Assembly: GCF_029211125.1 (NCBI RefSeq)
Contig: NZ_JARGEN010000025.1
Location: forward strand, 37,951-101,950
Direction: 5' to 3'
Length of the DNA stretch: 64,000 bases
Origin: Curvibacter soli
GTDB taxonomy: Bacteria > Pseudomonadota > Gammaproteobacteria > Burkholderiales > Burkholderiaceae_C
Positions 29,442-39,402 of the stretch are shown in pieces (position 1 is the first letter of the stretch; every line of letters begins with the position of its first letter). The notes below the pieces were generated by a model. The model made no database searches, had not been told where the DNA came from, and saw only the letters and a program-made list of their open reading frames with translations. The translations under genes were made by a program, and so were the position numbers.

Positions 29442-29657
29442 GTGACCCGAGCAAAGAAGGCTACCAAGAGCGGCCCGGTGTTCATCACGGATCGTGGCAA
29501 GCCGGCGCACGTGCTGCTGAGCTTCGAAGACTATCAGCGGTTGACGAGGCAGCGGCGCAACATTGCCGACGCGCTGGCGATGCCGGGCGTGGCGGAGATC
29601 GACTTCGAGCCGCCGCGCCTGACTATTGGAGCCCGGCCGGCTGATCTTTCATCCTAA
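29442..29657 (+). pseudogene. Truncated Phd/YefM-type antitoxin, no toxin
   Basis: The 71-codon frame contains GPVFITDRGKPAHVLLSFED followed by YQRL, the core of Phd/YefM (VapB-like) antitoxins. The usual 20-25 N-terminal residues that start the DNA-binding fold are missing: the frame begins at a GTG only 11 codons before the core. No toxin frame follows; instead an inverted-repeat-bounded element begins at the stop codon. This is probably a decayed half of a toxin-antitoxin pair. Confidence 0.65.
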
Positions 29658-29823
29658 AAACGGCAGTTGAACCAACCGAAAAACTGAAGAAACCCAATAT
29701 CCATGCGGGTTTCCAAAGACTTCACGTGACTGCAGAGCAGTTCCAAATGGGTGAGTCTGGAAAGCATGGAAACCCAATGCGTGACAGGCACTTGCTCGAA
29801 TTTTTGGGATTCAACTGCCGTTT
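29658..29823. repeat. 166-bp segment bounded by 14-bp inverted repeats
   Basis: AAACGGCAGTTGAA (29658-29671) and its exact complement TTCAACTGCCGTTT (29810-29823) bound an AT-richer sequence with two AAACCCAAT copies. It abuts the antitoxin remnant stop. It may be a small non-autonomous mobile element or the ends of a deleted insertion sequence. No gene is seen from here to the tRNA at 29916. Confidence 0.5.
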
Positions 29824-29915
29824 CCAGGTTGAAAATTGCTCAAAATTTGAGCGCTGAGCGAACCCCGGCCTGCTGCCATTTTGAATTCTGCAAGTCCCTC
29901 ACTTATGAAAGTTAT

Positions 29916-30003
29916 TGGCGGAAGCGGTGAGATTCGAACTCACGAACGGTTGCCCGTTGCCGGTTTTCAAGACCGGTGCAATCGACCACTCTGCCACGCT
30001 TCC
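29916..30003 (-). tRNA. tRNA-Ser (anticodon UGA)
   Basis: The complement begins GGAAGCGTGGCAGAGTGG and ends in CGCTTCC plus G and an encoded CCA. The acceptor stem GGAAGCG/CGCTTCC pairs fully. The anticodon loop CTTGAAAA carries TGA, and the long variable arm (CAACGGGCAACCGTT) is typical of class II serine tRNAs. The T loop TTCGAATC is present. Confidence 0.97.
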
Positions 30004-30146
30004 TACAACTGTTTTTCAAGACTGCCGGTTTAAACCTAGGTTAAACCGCTCACCCAACTCTGCGCAGGTGGCGCATTTTAGCGGGCGTGGCGTAGTGCGT
30101 CGTACGTGAGTCTTGTCCCCCGGCATGAAACCTGCATCGACGGGCC

Positions 30147-33100
30147 GTGTCCACCGATACCGATCTTGCCGCTCTCCACGACGCGCCCCAGCAGGTGGTG
30201 AAGGTGCGGCGCGACTACAACTCCTGGGTCGCCAGCGAGACCATGGAAGACTATGCGCTGCGCTTCACGCCGCAGCGCTTCCGCAAGTGGAGTGAATGGC
30301 GGGTGGCCAACACGGCCTTCGGCGCGGCCTCGTTTCTGATCCTGGAGGCCGTGGGCGCCACGCTGCTGGTGCAGTACGGCGCGGTCAACGCGCTCTGGGC
30401 CATCCTCGCCACGGGCCTCATCATCTTCCTGGCGGGGCTGCCGATCAGCATCTACGCCGCGCGCTACGGTGTCGACATGGACTTGCTCACGCGCGGCGCG
30501 GGCTTTGGCTACATCGGCTCCACCCTCACCTCGCTGATCTACGCTTCGTTCACCTTCATCTTCTTCGCGCTAGAGGCGGCGGTGATGGCCTACGCGCTCG
30601 ACCTCGCACTGGGCATTCCGCCGAGCTGGGGCTACCTGGTCTGCGCGCTGGTGGTCATACCGCTGGTCACGCATGGCGTGTCGGCCATCAGCCGGCTGCA
30701 GGTGTGGACGCAGCCGCTGTGGCTGGTGATGCTGGTGGTGCCGTTCGCCTACGTGCTGGTGCGCGACCCCGGCGCGTTCGCCGGCATCCTGCAGTACGCC
30801 GGCGAGGGCGCGCGCGGCGCCACTGCGGCGTTCGACATGCATCTGTTCGGCGCCGCGCTCACCGTGGGCATTGCCCTCATCACGCAGATGGGCGAGCAGG
30901 CCGACTACCTGCGCTTCATGCCCGCGCGCACGCCGGCCAACCGGTGCCGCTGGTGGTTCGGCGTGCTGGCCGGCGGGCCGGGCTGGGTGCTGCTGGGGGT
31001 GGTGAAGATGATCGGCGGGGCGCTACTGGCCTACCTGGCCATCAGCCACATGGTGCCGGTGGAGCGCGCGGTGGACCCGAACCAGATGTACCTGGCGGCC
31101 TACGAATACGTGTTTCCGCGCTACGGCTGGGCGGTGGCGGCCACGGCGCTGTTCGTGGTGGTGTCGCAGCTCAAGATCAACGTCACCAACGCCTACGCCG
31201 GTTCGCTGGCGTGGAGCAACTTCTTCTCGCGCGTCACCCACAGCCACCCTGGGCGTGTGGTGTGGGTGGTGTTCAACACGCTGATCGCCTTCATGCTGAT
31301 GGAGATGAACGTGTTCGAGGCCCTGGGCGACGTGCTGGGCCTCTACAGCAACATCGCCATCGCCTGGATGATGGCGGTGGTGGCCGATCTGGTGGTCAAC
31401 AAGCCGCTGGGCCTGTCGCCGCCGGGCATCGAGTTCAAGCGCGCCTACCTGTATGACATCAACCCCGTGGGCGTGGGCGCGATGGCGCTGGCCTCGCTGC
31501 TCTCGGTCACCGCGCACCTGGGGCTTTACGGGGCCACGGCGCAGGCGTTCTCGGCGCTGATCGCGCTGGGCACGGCATTCGTGGCCTCGCCGCTGATCGC
31601 GTGGTGGACCCGGGGGCGCTACTACATCGCACGCGAAGACGCGGACCCCCACGCGCGGCATTGCGTGGCTTCGCCGCCCTCCGATGGGGCCGCCGGAGCC
31701 GCTGCGGCAGCGGGGGATGGCAGCTACCGCCGCCTGCAGCGCTGTGTGATCTGCGAGCGCGAATACGAGGGGCCCGACATGGCCCACTGCCCTGCCTACC
31801 GCGGCCCGATTTGTTCGCTGTGCTGCACGCTCGACGCGCGCTGCGGCGACCTGTGCAAGCCGCACGCCAGCTTGTCCGCGCAGTGGTCCGCCGCGCTGCG
31901 GCACCTGCTGCCGCAGCGCATCTGGCCTTATCTGGACACGGGCCTGGGCCACTTCCTGCTGCTCATGCTGGTGGTGGTGCCGCTGCTGGCCATGGTGTTC
32001 GGGCTGCTCTACCACCAGGAGCTGCGCGCCATCGGCGACGCCGCCGAGCAGGCGCTCAATGCGCCGCAGGAGGCGCGCGCCTCGCTGCGCTCGGGCTTCG
32101 TCAAGGCCTACATGGCGCTGCTGGTCATCGCCGGCATCGTGGCCTGGTGGCTGGTGCTGGCGCACCAGAGCCGGCGCGTGGCGCAGGAGGAGAGCAACCG
32201 CCAGACCGGCCTGCTGGTGCGCGAGATCGCGCTGCACCGCCAGACCGATCTGGCCCTGCAGAGCGCCAAGCAGGTGGCGGACGCCGCGCGCGAGCAGGCC
32301 GACCTGGCCAACCAGGCCAAGAGCCGCTACATCAGCGCCATCAGCCACGAGCTGCGCACCCCGCTCAACAGCATCCTGGGCTATGCGCAGCTCATGGGCG
32401 AGGACGCCGCCATACCGCCGCACCGCAAGCACGCGGTGCACATCATCAAGCGCGGCGGCGAACACCTGCTCTCGCTCATCGAGGGCACGCTCGACATCGC
32501 CCGCATCGAGGCCGGCAAGCTGCGGCTCGACGTGGCACCCATGCGCTTCGCCGACGCGGTGCACGAGACCGCCGCGATGTTCGAGCTCCAGGCGGCGGGC
32601 AAGGGCCTGCGCTTTTGCTTCGAGGCCGAGGGCGCGCTGCCCGAGGTGGTGCGCGCCGATGAGAAGCGCGTGCGCCAGATCCTCATCAACCTGCTGGGCA
32701 ACGCCATCAAGTTCACCGCGCGGGGCCAGGTTACCTTCCGCGTGCGCCATGCGCGCGAGATGGCGCACATCGACATCGAGGACACCGGCCCCGGCATGTC
32801 CGGCGCCGAGCTGGCGCAGATCTTCGAGCCGTTCGCGCGCGGCGCCTCGGCGGGCCAGGCCGTGCCGGGCGCGGGGCTGGGGCTCACCATCGCCAAGATG
32901 CTGGCCGACCTCATGGGCGGCGTGCTGTCGGCGCGCAGCACGCCGGGCGAGGGGTCGGTGTTTCGCGTGCAGCTCTTTCTGCCGCAGGTGCGCCACGACA
33001 GCCTGGCCGGGCTGCGGGCCCCGGGCGCGCCGCGCCGCGCGCGCGGGAGCTACGCGGGCCCGCGCCGCAAGATCCTGGTGGTGGACAACGAGGAGCCCGA

Positions 33101-33773
33101 CCGCGAACTGCTCGTCCACCTGCTGGAGCCGCTGGGCTTCGCGCTGCGCACCGCCGCCAGCGGCCACGACTGCCTGGACCTGCTGGCCACGGGCTACCGC
33201 CCCGATGCGATCTTCATGGACCTGGCCATGCCCGGCATCGACGGCTGGGAGACCATCCGCCGCCTGCGCGGCGCCGGCCATGCCGACGTGGCGGTGGCGG
33301 TGGTATCGGCCAACGCCTTCGACAAGGGGCTCGACAACGACGTGGACTTGCCGCAAGACGATTTCATCGTCAAGCCCGTGCGTCACAGCGAGCTGCTCGA
33401 TTGGCTGGAGCGCCGCCTGCACCTGTCCTGGCGCGAGGACGCGGCGCCCGCCGCCGCGCCGCCGCCCATGCCGCGCGCCGAGCGCGTGCTGCCCGAGCCC
33501 GAGCGGCTGGCGGCGCTCGCCCGCGTGGTGGAGCTGGGCTTCTACCGCGGCATCCTCGCGCAGTTGACCGAGATCGAGGCCGCGCAGCCCGAATGTGCGG
33601 CCTTCGTGGAAGACTTGCGCGGGATGGCGCGACAATTCCAGTTCGAAGCCATGGGCCAGACGCTGGCGGCATGGCAGAGCGGGGCCCGGGCCGCCGCCCC
33701 GCCAGCACCAGACCCCGGCAGAGACCACGGCGCCGCCCCGCCCCGCGATGAACACCAGCAGCCTTCCCATTGA
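30147..33773 (+). CDS. Hybrid histidine kinase with N-terminal NCS1 permease
   Basis: The 1208-aa protein joins a nucleobase/cytosine-type NCS1 transporter (about residues 20-500, around 12 membrane helices) to a sensor kinase. Next comes a Cys-rich segment at about 532-575 (CVICEREYEGPDMAHCP, then ICSLCC and CGDLCKPH), likely zinc binding. Two more membrane helices follow, then HisKA with SHELRTPLNS near residue 732, HATPase with NLLGNAIKFT and GAGLGLTIAK, and a receiver with FMDLAMPG near residue 1023. The GTG start at 30147 has a weak ribosome site. It overlaps the response regulator by 26 nt. Substrate sensing linked to urea or related compounds is inferred from urt and gdhA next door. 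Confidence 0.88.
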   Translation: MSTDTDLAALHDAPQQVVKVRRDYNSWVASETMEDYALRFTPQRFRKWSEWRVANTAFGAASFLILEAVGATLLVQYGAVNALWAILATGLIIFLAGLPISIYAARYGVDMDLLTRGAGFGYIGSTLTSLIYASFTFIFFALEAAVMAYALDLALGIPPSWGYLVCALVVIPLVTHGVSAISRLQVWTQPLWLVMLVVPFAYVLVRDPGAFAGILQYAGEGARGATAAFDMHLFGAALTVGIALITQMGEQADYLRFMPARTPANRCRWWFGVLAGGPGWVLLGVVKMIGGALLAYLAISHMVPVERAVDPNQMYLAAYEYVFPRYGWAVAATALFVVVSQLKINVTNAYAGSLAWSNFFSRVTHSHPGRVVWVVFNTLIAFMLMEMNVFEALGDVLGLYSNIAIAWMMAVVADLVVNKPLGLSPPGIEFKRAYLYDINPVGVGAMALASLLSVTAHLGLYGATAQAFSALIALGTAFVASPLIAWWTRGRYYIAREDADPHARHCVASPPSDGAAGAAAAAGDGSYRRLQRCVICEREYEGPDMAHCPAYRGPICSLCCTLDARCGDLCKPHASLSAQWSAALRHLLPQRIWPYLDTGLGHFLLLMLVVVPLLAMVFGLLYHQELRAIGDAAEQALNAPQEARASLRSGFVKAYMALLVIAGIVAWWLVLAHQSRRVAQEESNRQTGLLVREIALHRQTDLALQSAKQVADAAREQADLANQAKSRYISAISHELRTPLNSILGYAQLMGEDAAIPPHRKHAVHIIKRGGEHLLSLIEGTLDIARIEAGKLRLDVAPMRFADAVHETAAMFELQAAGKGLRFCFEAEGALPEVVRADEKRVRQILINLLGNAIKFTARGQVTFRVRHAREMAHIDIEDTGPGMSGAELAQIFEPFARGASAGQAVPGAGLGLTIAKMLADLMGGVLSARSTPGEGSVFRVQLFLPQVRHDSLAGLRAPGAPRRARGSYAGPRRKILVVDNEEPDRELLVHLLEPLGFALRTAASGHDCLDLLATGYRPDAIFMDLAMPGIDGWETIRRLRGAGHADVAVAVVSANAFDKGLDNDVDLPQDDFIVKPVRHSELLDWLERRLHLSWREDAAPAAAPPPMPRAERVLPEPERLAALARVVELGFYRGILAQLTEIEAAQPECAAFVEDLRGMARQFQFEAMGQTLAAWQSGARAAAPPAPDPGRDHGAAPPRDEHQQPSH

Positions 33774-34746
33774 GTTCGACCTCGACCGCTCCGACAGCGA
33801 CGTGGTGCTGATCGTCGACGACGTGCCCGACAACCTGTCGCTGCTGCACGACGCGCTCGACGAGGCCGGCTGCACCGTGCTGGTCGCCACCTCGGGCGAG
33901 GCGGCGCTGGCGCGCGCTGCGCAGGCGCTGCCCGACATCGTGCTGCTCGACGCCATGATGCCCGGCATGGACGGCTTCGAGGTGGCGCGGCACCTGAAGG
34001 CCGACGCGCGCACCGCGCACATTCCCATCATCTTCATGACCGGCCTGACCGAGACCGAGCACCTGGTGGCGGGGCTGGAGGCGGGCGGCGTGGACTACGT
34101 GACCAAGCCCATCAAGCCGCGCGAGGTGCTGGCGCGCATGCAGGTGCACCTGCAGGGCGCGCGCCTGGCGCGGCGCGACGCGCGCCAGGCCGGCCAGGCG
34201 CGCAACGCGCTCGACGCCTTCGGCTACGCCAGCATCACCGTGCGCGCCAGCGACGGGCGGCTGATGTGGCAGACCCCGCTGGCGCGCGACCTGCTGCTGC
34301 GCTACTGCGGCACGGTGGCGCCGGCCACGCCCGCGCCGGTGCTCGAATGGCTGCGCCGCCACCAGGCCGAGGCCGAGGCCCACATCGAGCCGCCGCGCCT
34401 GTCGCTGGAGCAGGGGCCGCGGCGCCTGATCTTTCGGCTGCACCAGCGCGTGGGCGACAGCGACGGCGGCGACTGGCTCATCGTCATGCAGGAGGCCAGC
34501 GACGCCGCCATCATCGAGGCCATGAGCGTGTCGTTCAAGCTCACCGCGCGCGAGGCCGAGGTGCTGTACTGGGTGGTCAAGGGCAAGATCAACCGCGACA
34601 TCGGCGACATCCTGGGCGCCAGCCCGGCCACGGTGAAGAAGCACCTGGAGCGCGTCTTTGCCAAGCTCGGCGTGGAGACGCGCACCGCCGCCGCCGGCAT
34701 GGCGCTGAGCCGCATACGGCAGTTGCATCCGCAGTTCGAGGGCTAG
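33748..34746 (+). CDS. LuxR-type response regulator
   Basis: The 332-aa protein has a receiver domain with VLIVDDVPDN, the phospho-acceptor in VLLDAMMPGMDG, FMTGLTE and VTKPIKP, a middle linker of about 120 residues, and a C-terminal LuxR helix-turn-helix (LTAREAEVLYWVVKGKINRD, then GASPATVKKHLERVFAKLGV). It overlaps the end of the hybrid kinase and is its probable partner. It likely controls the adjacent nitrogen genes; no binding site was identified. Confidence 0.92.
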   Translation: MNTSSLPIEFDLDRSDSDVVLIVDDVPDNLSLLHDALDEAGCTVLVATSGEAALARAAQALPDIVLLDAMMPGMDGFEVARHLKADARTAHIPIIFMTGLTETEHLVAGLEAGGVDYVTKPIKPREVLARMQVHLQGARLARRDARQAGQARNALDAFGYASITVRASDGRLMWQTPLARDLLLRYCGTVAPATPAPVLEWLRRHQAEAEAHIEPPRLSLEQGPRRLIFRLHQRVGDSDGGDWLIVMQEASDAAIIEAMSVSFKLTAREAEVLYWVVKGKINRDIGDILGASPATVKKHLERVFAKLGVETRTAAAGMALSRIRQLHPQFEG

Positions 34747-34801
34747 GCTCCATTATACTCCCCCTACCTGCTATCGGCTACCGCAGATAATCCGCCGTTC
34801 T

Positions 34802-34832
34802 TTGATTGATACTCCCCGGGAGTATCAATCAA
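34802..34832. terminator. Strong hairpin between convergent genes
   Basis: TTGATTGATACTCCC and its exact complement form 15-bp arms with one central base, lying between the response regulator (+) and gdhA (-). Neither side has a U-run, so it is a symmetrical stem that may act as a bidirectional terminator or as a protein-binding palindrome. Confidence 0.5.
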
Positions 34833-34843
34833 TCGGCATGGCA

Positions 34844-36115
<1,272 letters not shown>

Positions 36116-36400
36116 GACAACGACCTCATGGGAAAAAAGTACGGTGGCCGAACGTTACGCCGCCCCGGCATGCCTGCCTAGGGGTTATGCGCCACCCGCA
36201 GGGATGTATGCGCCAACGGTCATGCACGCCGCGCACCCATTCCATGCCGGCGGCGCAACGGCGGGCGTACGCCACCCGGCGTATTTGCGGCGGGGCGGGG
36301 GCTGCATAGCATCCCCCCATCGCTTCCGCGGGCTCCAGCGCCGGGCCCGGGGCGCGACGAGCGAAATCCACTCTTTTCCATCCACCTTCCGGAGTAGCAC

Positions 36401-37663
36401 ATGCAACGTCGATTCACCCTCAAGGCGCTTACCGCCGCCGTCGCCCTGGCAGGTATTGCCGCCATTCCCGCCCACGCCGAGGAGACCATCAAGGTCGGCG
36501 TGCTGCACAGCCTCTCGGGCACCATGGCCATCTCGGAAACCGTGCTCAAGGACACGGTGCTCATGGCCATTGACGACATCAACGCCCACGGCGGCGTGCT
36601 GGGCAAGAAGCTCGAACCCGTGGTGGTCGATCCGGCCTCCAACTGGCCGCTGTTCGCCGAGAAGACCAAGCAGCTGCTGGGCCAGGACAAGGTGTCGGTG
36701 ATCTTCGGCTGCTGGACCTCGGTGAGCCGCAAGTCGGTGCTGCCGGTGGTGGAGGAAATGAACGGCCTGCTGTTCTACCCCGTGCAGTACGAGGGCGAAG
36801 AGCTCTCCAAGAACGTGTTCTACACCGGCGCCGCGCCCAACCAGCAGGCCATCCCCGCCGTGGAATACCTGATGAGCAAGGACGGCGGCAGCGCCAAGCG
36901 CTTCGTGCTGCTGGGCACCGACTACGTGTACCCGCGCACCACCAACAAGATCCTGCGCGCGTTCCTGAAGAGCAAGGGCGTGAAGGAAGCCGACATCGAC
37001 GAGAAGTACACCCCGTTCGGCCACAGCGACTACCAGACCATCGTGGCCGACATCAAGAAGTTCAGCCAGGGCGGCAAGACGGCGGTGATCTCCACCATCA
37101 ACGGCGACTCCAACGTGCCGTTTTACAAAGAGCTCGGCAACGCCGGCCTGAAGGCCAAGGACGTGCCCGTGGTGGCCTTCTCCGTGGGCGAGGAAGAACT
37201 GCGCGGCGTGGACACCAAGCCGCTGGTGGGCCACCTGGCCGCGTGGAACTATTTCATGAGCGTGAAGAACCCGACCAACACCGCCTTCATCAAGCAGTGG
37301 AGCGAGTACGCCAAGGACAAGAAGATCCCCGGCCACATGGACAAGCCACTGACCAACGACCCGATGGAAGCCACCTGGATCGGCATCCACATGTGGAAGC
37401 AGGCCGTCGAGAAGGCCAAGAGCACCGACGTGGACAAGGTGATCGCGGCCATGGGTGGCCAGAGCTTCGCCGCGCCCGACGGCTTCACGGTGAAGATGGA
37501 CGAGAAGAACCACCACCTGCACAAGCCGGTGCTGATTGGCGAGATCAAGGCCGACGGCCAGTTCAACGTGGTGTGGAAGACCAAGGGCCCGATCAAGGCC
37601 CAGCCGTGGAGCCCGTACATCGAAGGCAACGACAAGAAGAAGGACGAGCCCGAGAAGAAGTAA
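36401..37663 (+). CDS. urtA: Urea ABC transporter substrate-binding protein
   Basis: UrtA is the periplasmic urea-binding protein of the Urt ABC importer. The 420-aa precursor has a signal peptide (MQRRFTLKALTAAVALAGIA, cleavage after AHA) and UrtA motifs IKVGVLHSLSGTMAISE, FGCWTSVSRKSVLPV and YVYPRTTNKIL. It starts the urtABCDE operon and is followed by a hairpin at 37675, which would give more UrtA than membrane components. Confidence 0.95.
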   Translation: MQRRFTLKALTAAVALAGIAAIPAHAEETIKVGVLHSLSGTMAISETVLKDTVLMAIDDINAHGGVLGKKLEPVVVDPASNWPLFAEKTKQLLGQDKVSVIFGCWTSVSRKSVLPVVEEMNGLLFYPVQYEGEELSKNVFYTGAAPNQQAIPAVEYLMSKDGGSAKRFVLLGTDYVYPRTTNKILRAFLKSKGVKEADIDEKYTPFGHSDYQTIVADIKKFSQGGKTAVISTINGDSNVPFYKELGNAGLKAKDVPVVAFSVGEEELRGVDTKPLVGHLAAWNYFMSVKNPTNTAFIKQWSEYAKDKKIPGHMDKPLTNDPMEATWIGIHMWKQAVEKAKSTDVDKVIAAMGGQSFAAPDGFTVKMDEKNHHLHKPVLIGEIKADGQFNVVWKTKGPIKAQPWSPYIEGNDKKKDEPEKK

Positions 37664-37674
37664 GCCCGCCCCCC

Positions 37675-37705
37675 GAAGCGGCCCCGGCGGGCCGCTTCTC
37701 TTTCC
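37675..37705 (+). terminator. Partial terminator/attenuator after urtA
   Basis: GAAGCGGCC and GGCCGCTTC form a 9-bp GC-rich stem followed by TCTTTCCC. Its place between urtA and urtB suggests partial read-through, which would set binding-protein excess. Confidence 0.7.
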
Positions 37706-37805
37706 CGCCTTCTTTGGAATGGTTCTTGCAGGAGGCGTGCCCGCTACACGGGCGGACGGGCGCGGAGCCTGTGCCTGCATCCATCACACCGCGTTTGGAC
37801 TGTTC

Positions 37806-39383
37806 ATGCGGCATTTTTTCCAACTGGCCTTGTTTGCTCTGCTTTCGATAGCTGGCGCCGCCCATGCCATCAGCCCGGAAGCCGCAAAAGCCCTGGCAAC
37901 CGGCGAGGCGGACGACCGCATCGCCGCCATGCAGAAGGCCGTGGCCGCGCCCGAGGCGGACACCGCCGCCTTCCTGCGGGCACTGGCCGACGATGCGGTC
38001 AAGGTCGCGGGCGACAAGGTCATCGTGCTGCGCGACGGCAAGGGCTACGACGCCAGCACCGGCGCCGAGGTGCCTGTGCCCGACGATGCGCAAGACGTGG
38101 TCAGCAACAACCGCATGCGCGGCGAGATCGACGCCGCGCTGGCCGCGCTGCAGCTTTTTTCCACCGACGAGAAAACCCGCGCCGCGGCCATCGCCGCGCT
38201 GCAGGGCGAGACCGACGAGGCCCGCCTGCCGCTGATCGACAAGGCGCTGGCCGCCGAGCACAGCGCGGCGCTGAAAGACCAGCTCGAAACCCTGCGCGCC
38301 GGCATCATGCTCGGCAGCGAGGATGCCGCCAGGCGCCTGGACGCCGCGCGCGCGCTGGCATCGGCCAAGAACCCCAACACCAAGACCATGCTGGAGGAGC
38401 GCCTGCGCGACGAGCAGGACCCGAAGGTCAAGGCCGCCCTCCACGATTCCATCCGCGCCGTGGACGCCGCGCTTGCCTGGGGCAACCGGCTGGGCGTGCT
38501 GTTCACGGGCCTGAGCCTGGGCTCCATCCTGCTGCTGGTGGCGCTGGGCCTGGCCATCACCTACGGGCTCATGGGCGTCATCAACATGGCGCATGGCGAG
38601 CTGATGATGATCGGCGCCTACGCCACCTACGTGGTGCAGGGCCTGTTCCAGAAGTACCTGCCCGGCGCCTTCGACTGGTACCTGGTGGCCGCCGTGCCGG
38701 TGGCGTTCGCGGCCTCGGCGCTGATGGGCGCGGTGCTGGAGCGCAGCGTGATCCGCTTCCTCTACGGCCGCCCGCTGGAGACGCTGCTGGCCACCTGGGG
38801 CATCAGCCTGATGCTGATGCAACTGGTGCGCAGCATCTTCGGCGCGCAGAACGTGGGGGTGGAGAACCCCTCGTGGATGAGCGGCGGCGTGCAGGTGCTG
38901 TCCAACCTGCAACTGCCATGGAACCGCCTGGTCATCATCGGCTTTGCCGCGGCGGTGCTGCTGGGCATGGCCTTCCTGATCGGCAGGACGCGGCTGGGCC
39001 TGTTCGTGCGCGGGGTCACGCAGAACCGCCCCATCGCCTCGTGCATGGGCGTGAACACGGCGCGCATCGATACCTATGCCTTCGCGCTGGGCTCGGGCAT
39101 CGCCGGGCTGGCGGGCTGCGCGCTTTCGCAGGTCGGCAACGTCGGGCCGGACCTGGGCCAGGGCTACATCGTCGATTCGTTCATGGTGGTGGTGCTGGGC
39201 GGCGTGGGGCAGCTCGCGGGCACGGTGTATGCCGCGCTGGGCCTGGGCATCCTCAACAAGTTTCTCGAAGGCTGGACCGGCGCCGTGCTGGCCAAGATCG
39301 CCGTGCTGGTCTTCATCATCATCTTCATCCAGAAGCGGCCCCAGGGCATCTTCGCGGTGAAGGGCCGCTCCGCCGATGCCTGA
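37806..39383 (+). CDS. urtB: Urea ABC transporter permease UrtB
   Basis: UrtB is one of two membrane permeases of the urea importer. The 525-aa protein starts with a signal peptide (MRHFFQLALFALLSIAGAAH), then an extracytoplasmic helical region of about 190 residues typical of UrtB, then LivH-like membrane segments with YGLMGVINMAHGELMMIGAY and GSGIAGLAGCALSQ. The ATG at 37806 gives the signal peptide; the open frame extends far upstream but into urtA. The stop lies just before urtC. Confidence 0.94.
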   Translation: MRHFFQLALFALLSIAGAAHAISPEAAKALATGEADDRIAAMQKAVAAPEADTAAFLRALADDAVKVAGDKVIVLRDGKGYDASTGAEVPVPDDAQDVVSNNRMRGEIDAALAALQLFSTDEKTRAAAIAALQGETDEARLPLIDKALAAEHSAALKDQLETLRAGIMLGSEDAARRLDAARALASAKNPNTKTMLEERLRDEQDPKVKAALHDSIRAVDAALAWGNRLGVLFTGLSLGSILLLVALGLAITYGLMGVINMAHGELMMIGAYATYVVQGLFQKYLPGAFDWYLVAAVPVAFAASALMGAVLERSVIRFLYGRPLETLLATWGISLMLMQLVRSIFGAQNVGVENPSWMSGGVQVLSNLQLPWNRLVIIGFAAAVLLGMAFLIGRTRLGLFVRGVTQNRPIASCMGVNTARIDTYAFALGSGIAGLAGCALSQVGNVGPDLGQGYIVDSFMVVVLGGVGQLAGTVYAALGLGILNKFLEGWTGAVLAKIAVLVFIIIFIQKRPQGIFAVKGRSADA

Positions 39384-39402
39384 GAGAAGGCCCAAGAACC
39401 AC

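Noticed and set aside
29279..29500. A 73-codon minus-strand frame upstream of dapF (ends MLRRQLLKK)
   Set aside because: It overlaps the antitoxin remnant and a dispersed palindrome that supplies its last codons. No family was recognised.
30960..34037. A 1004-codon minus-strand frame antisense to the hybrid kinase and response regulator
   Set aside because: It is a mirror of the GC-rich coding frame with no recognisable domains, and the plus-strand genes have complete motif sets.
36116..36400. Possible sigma54 promoter for urtA
   Set aside because: GG and GC doublets are present but not at the required GG-N10-GC spacing; no convincing -24/-12 pair was seen.
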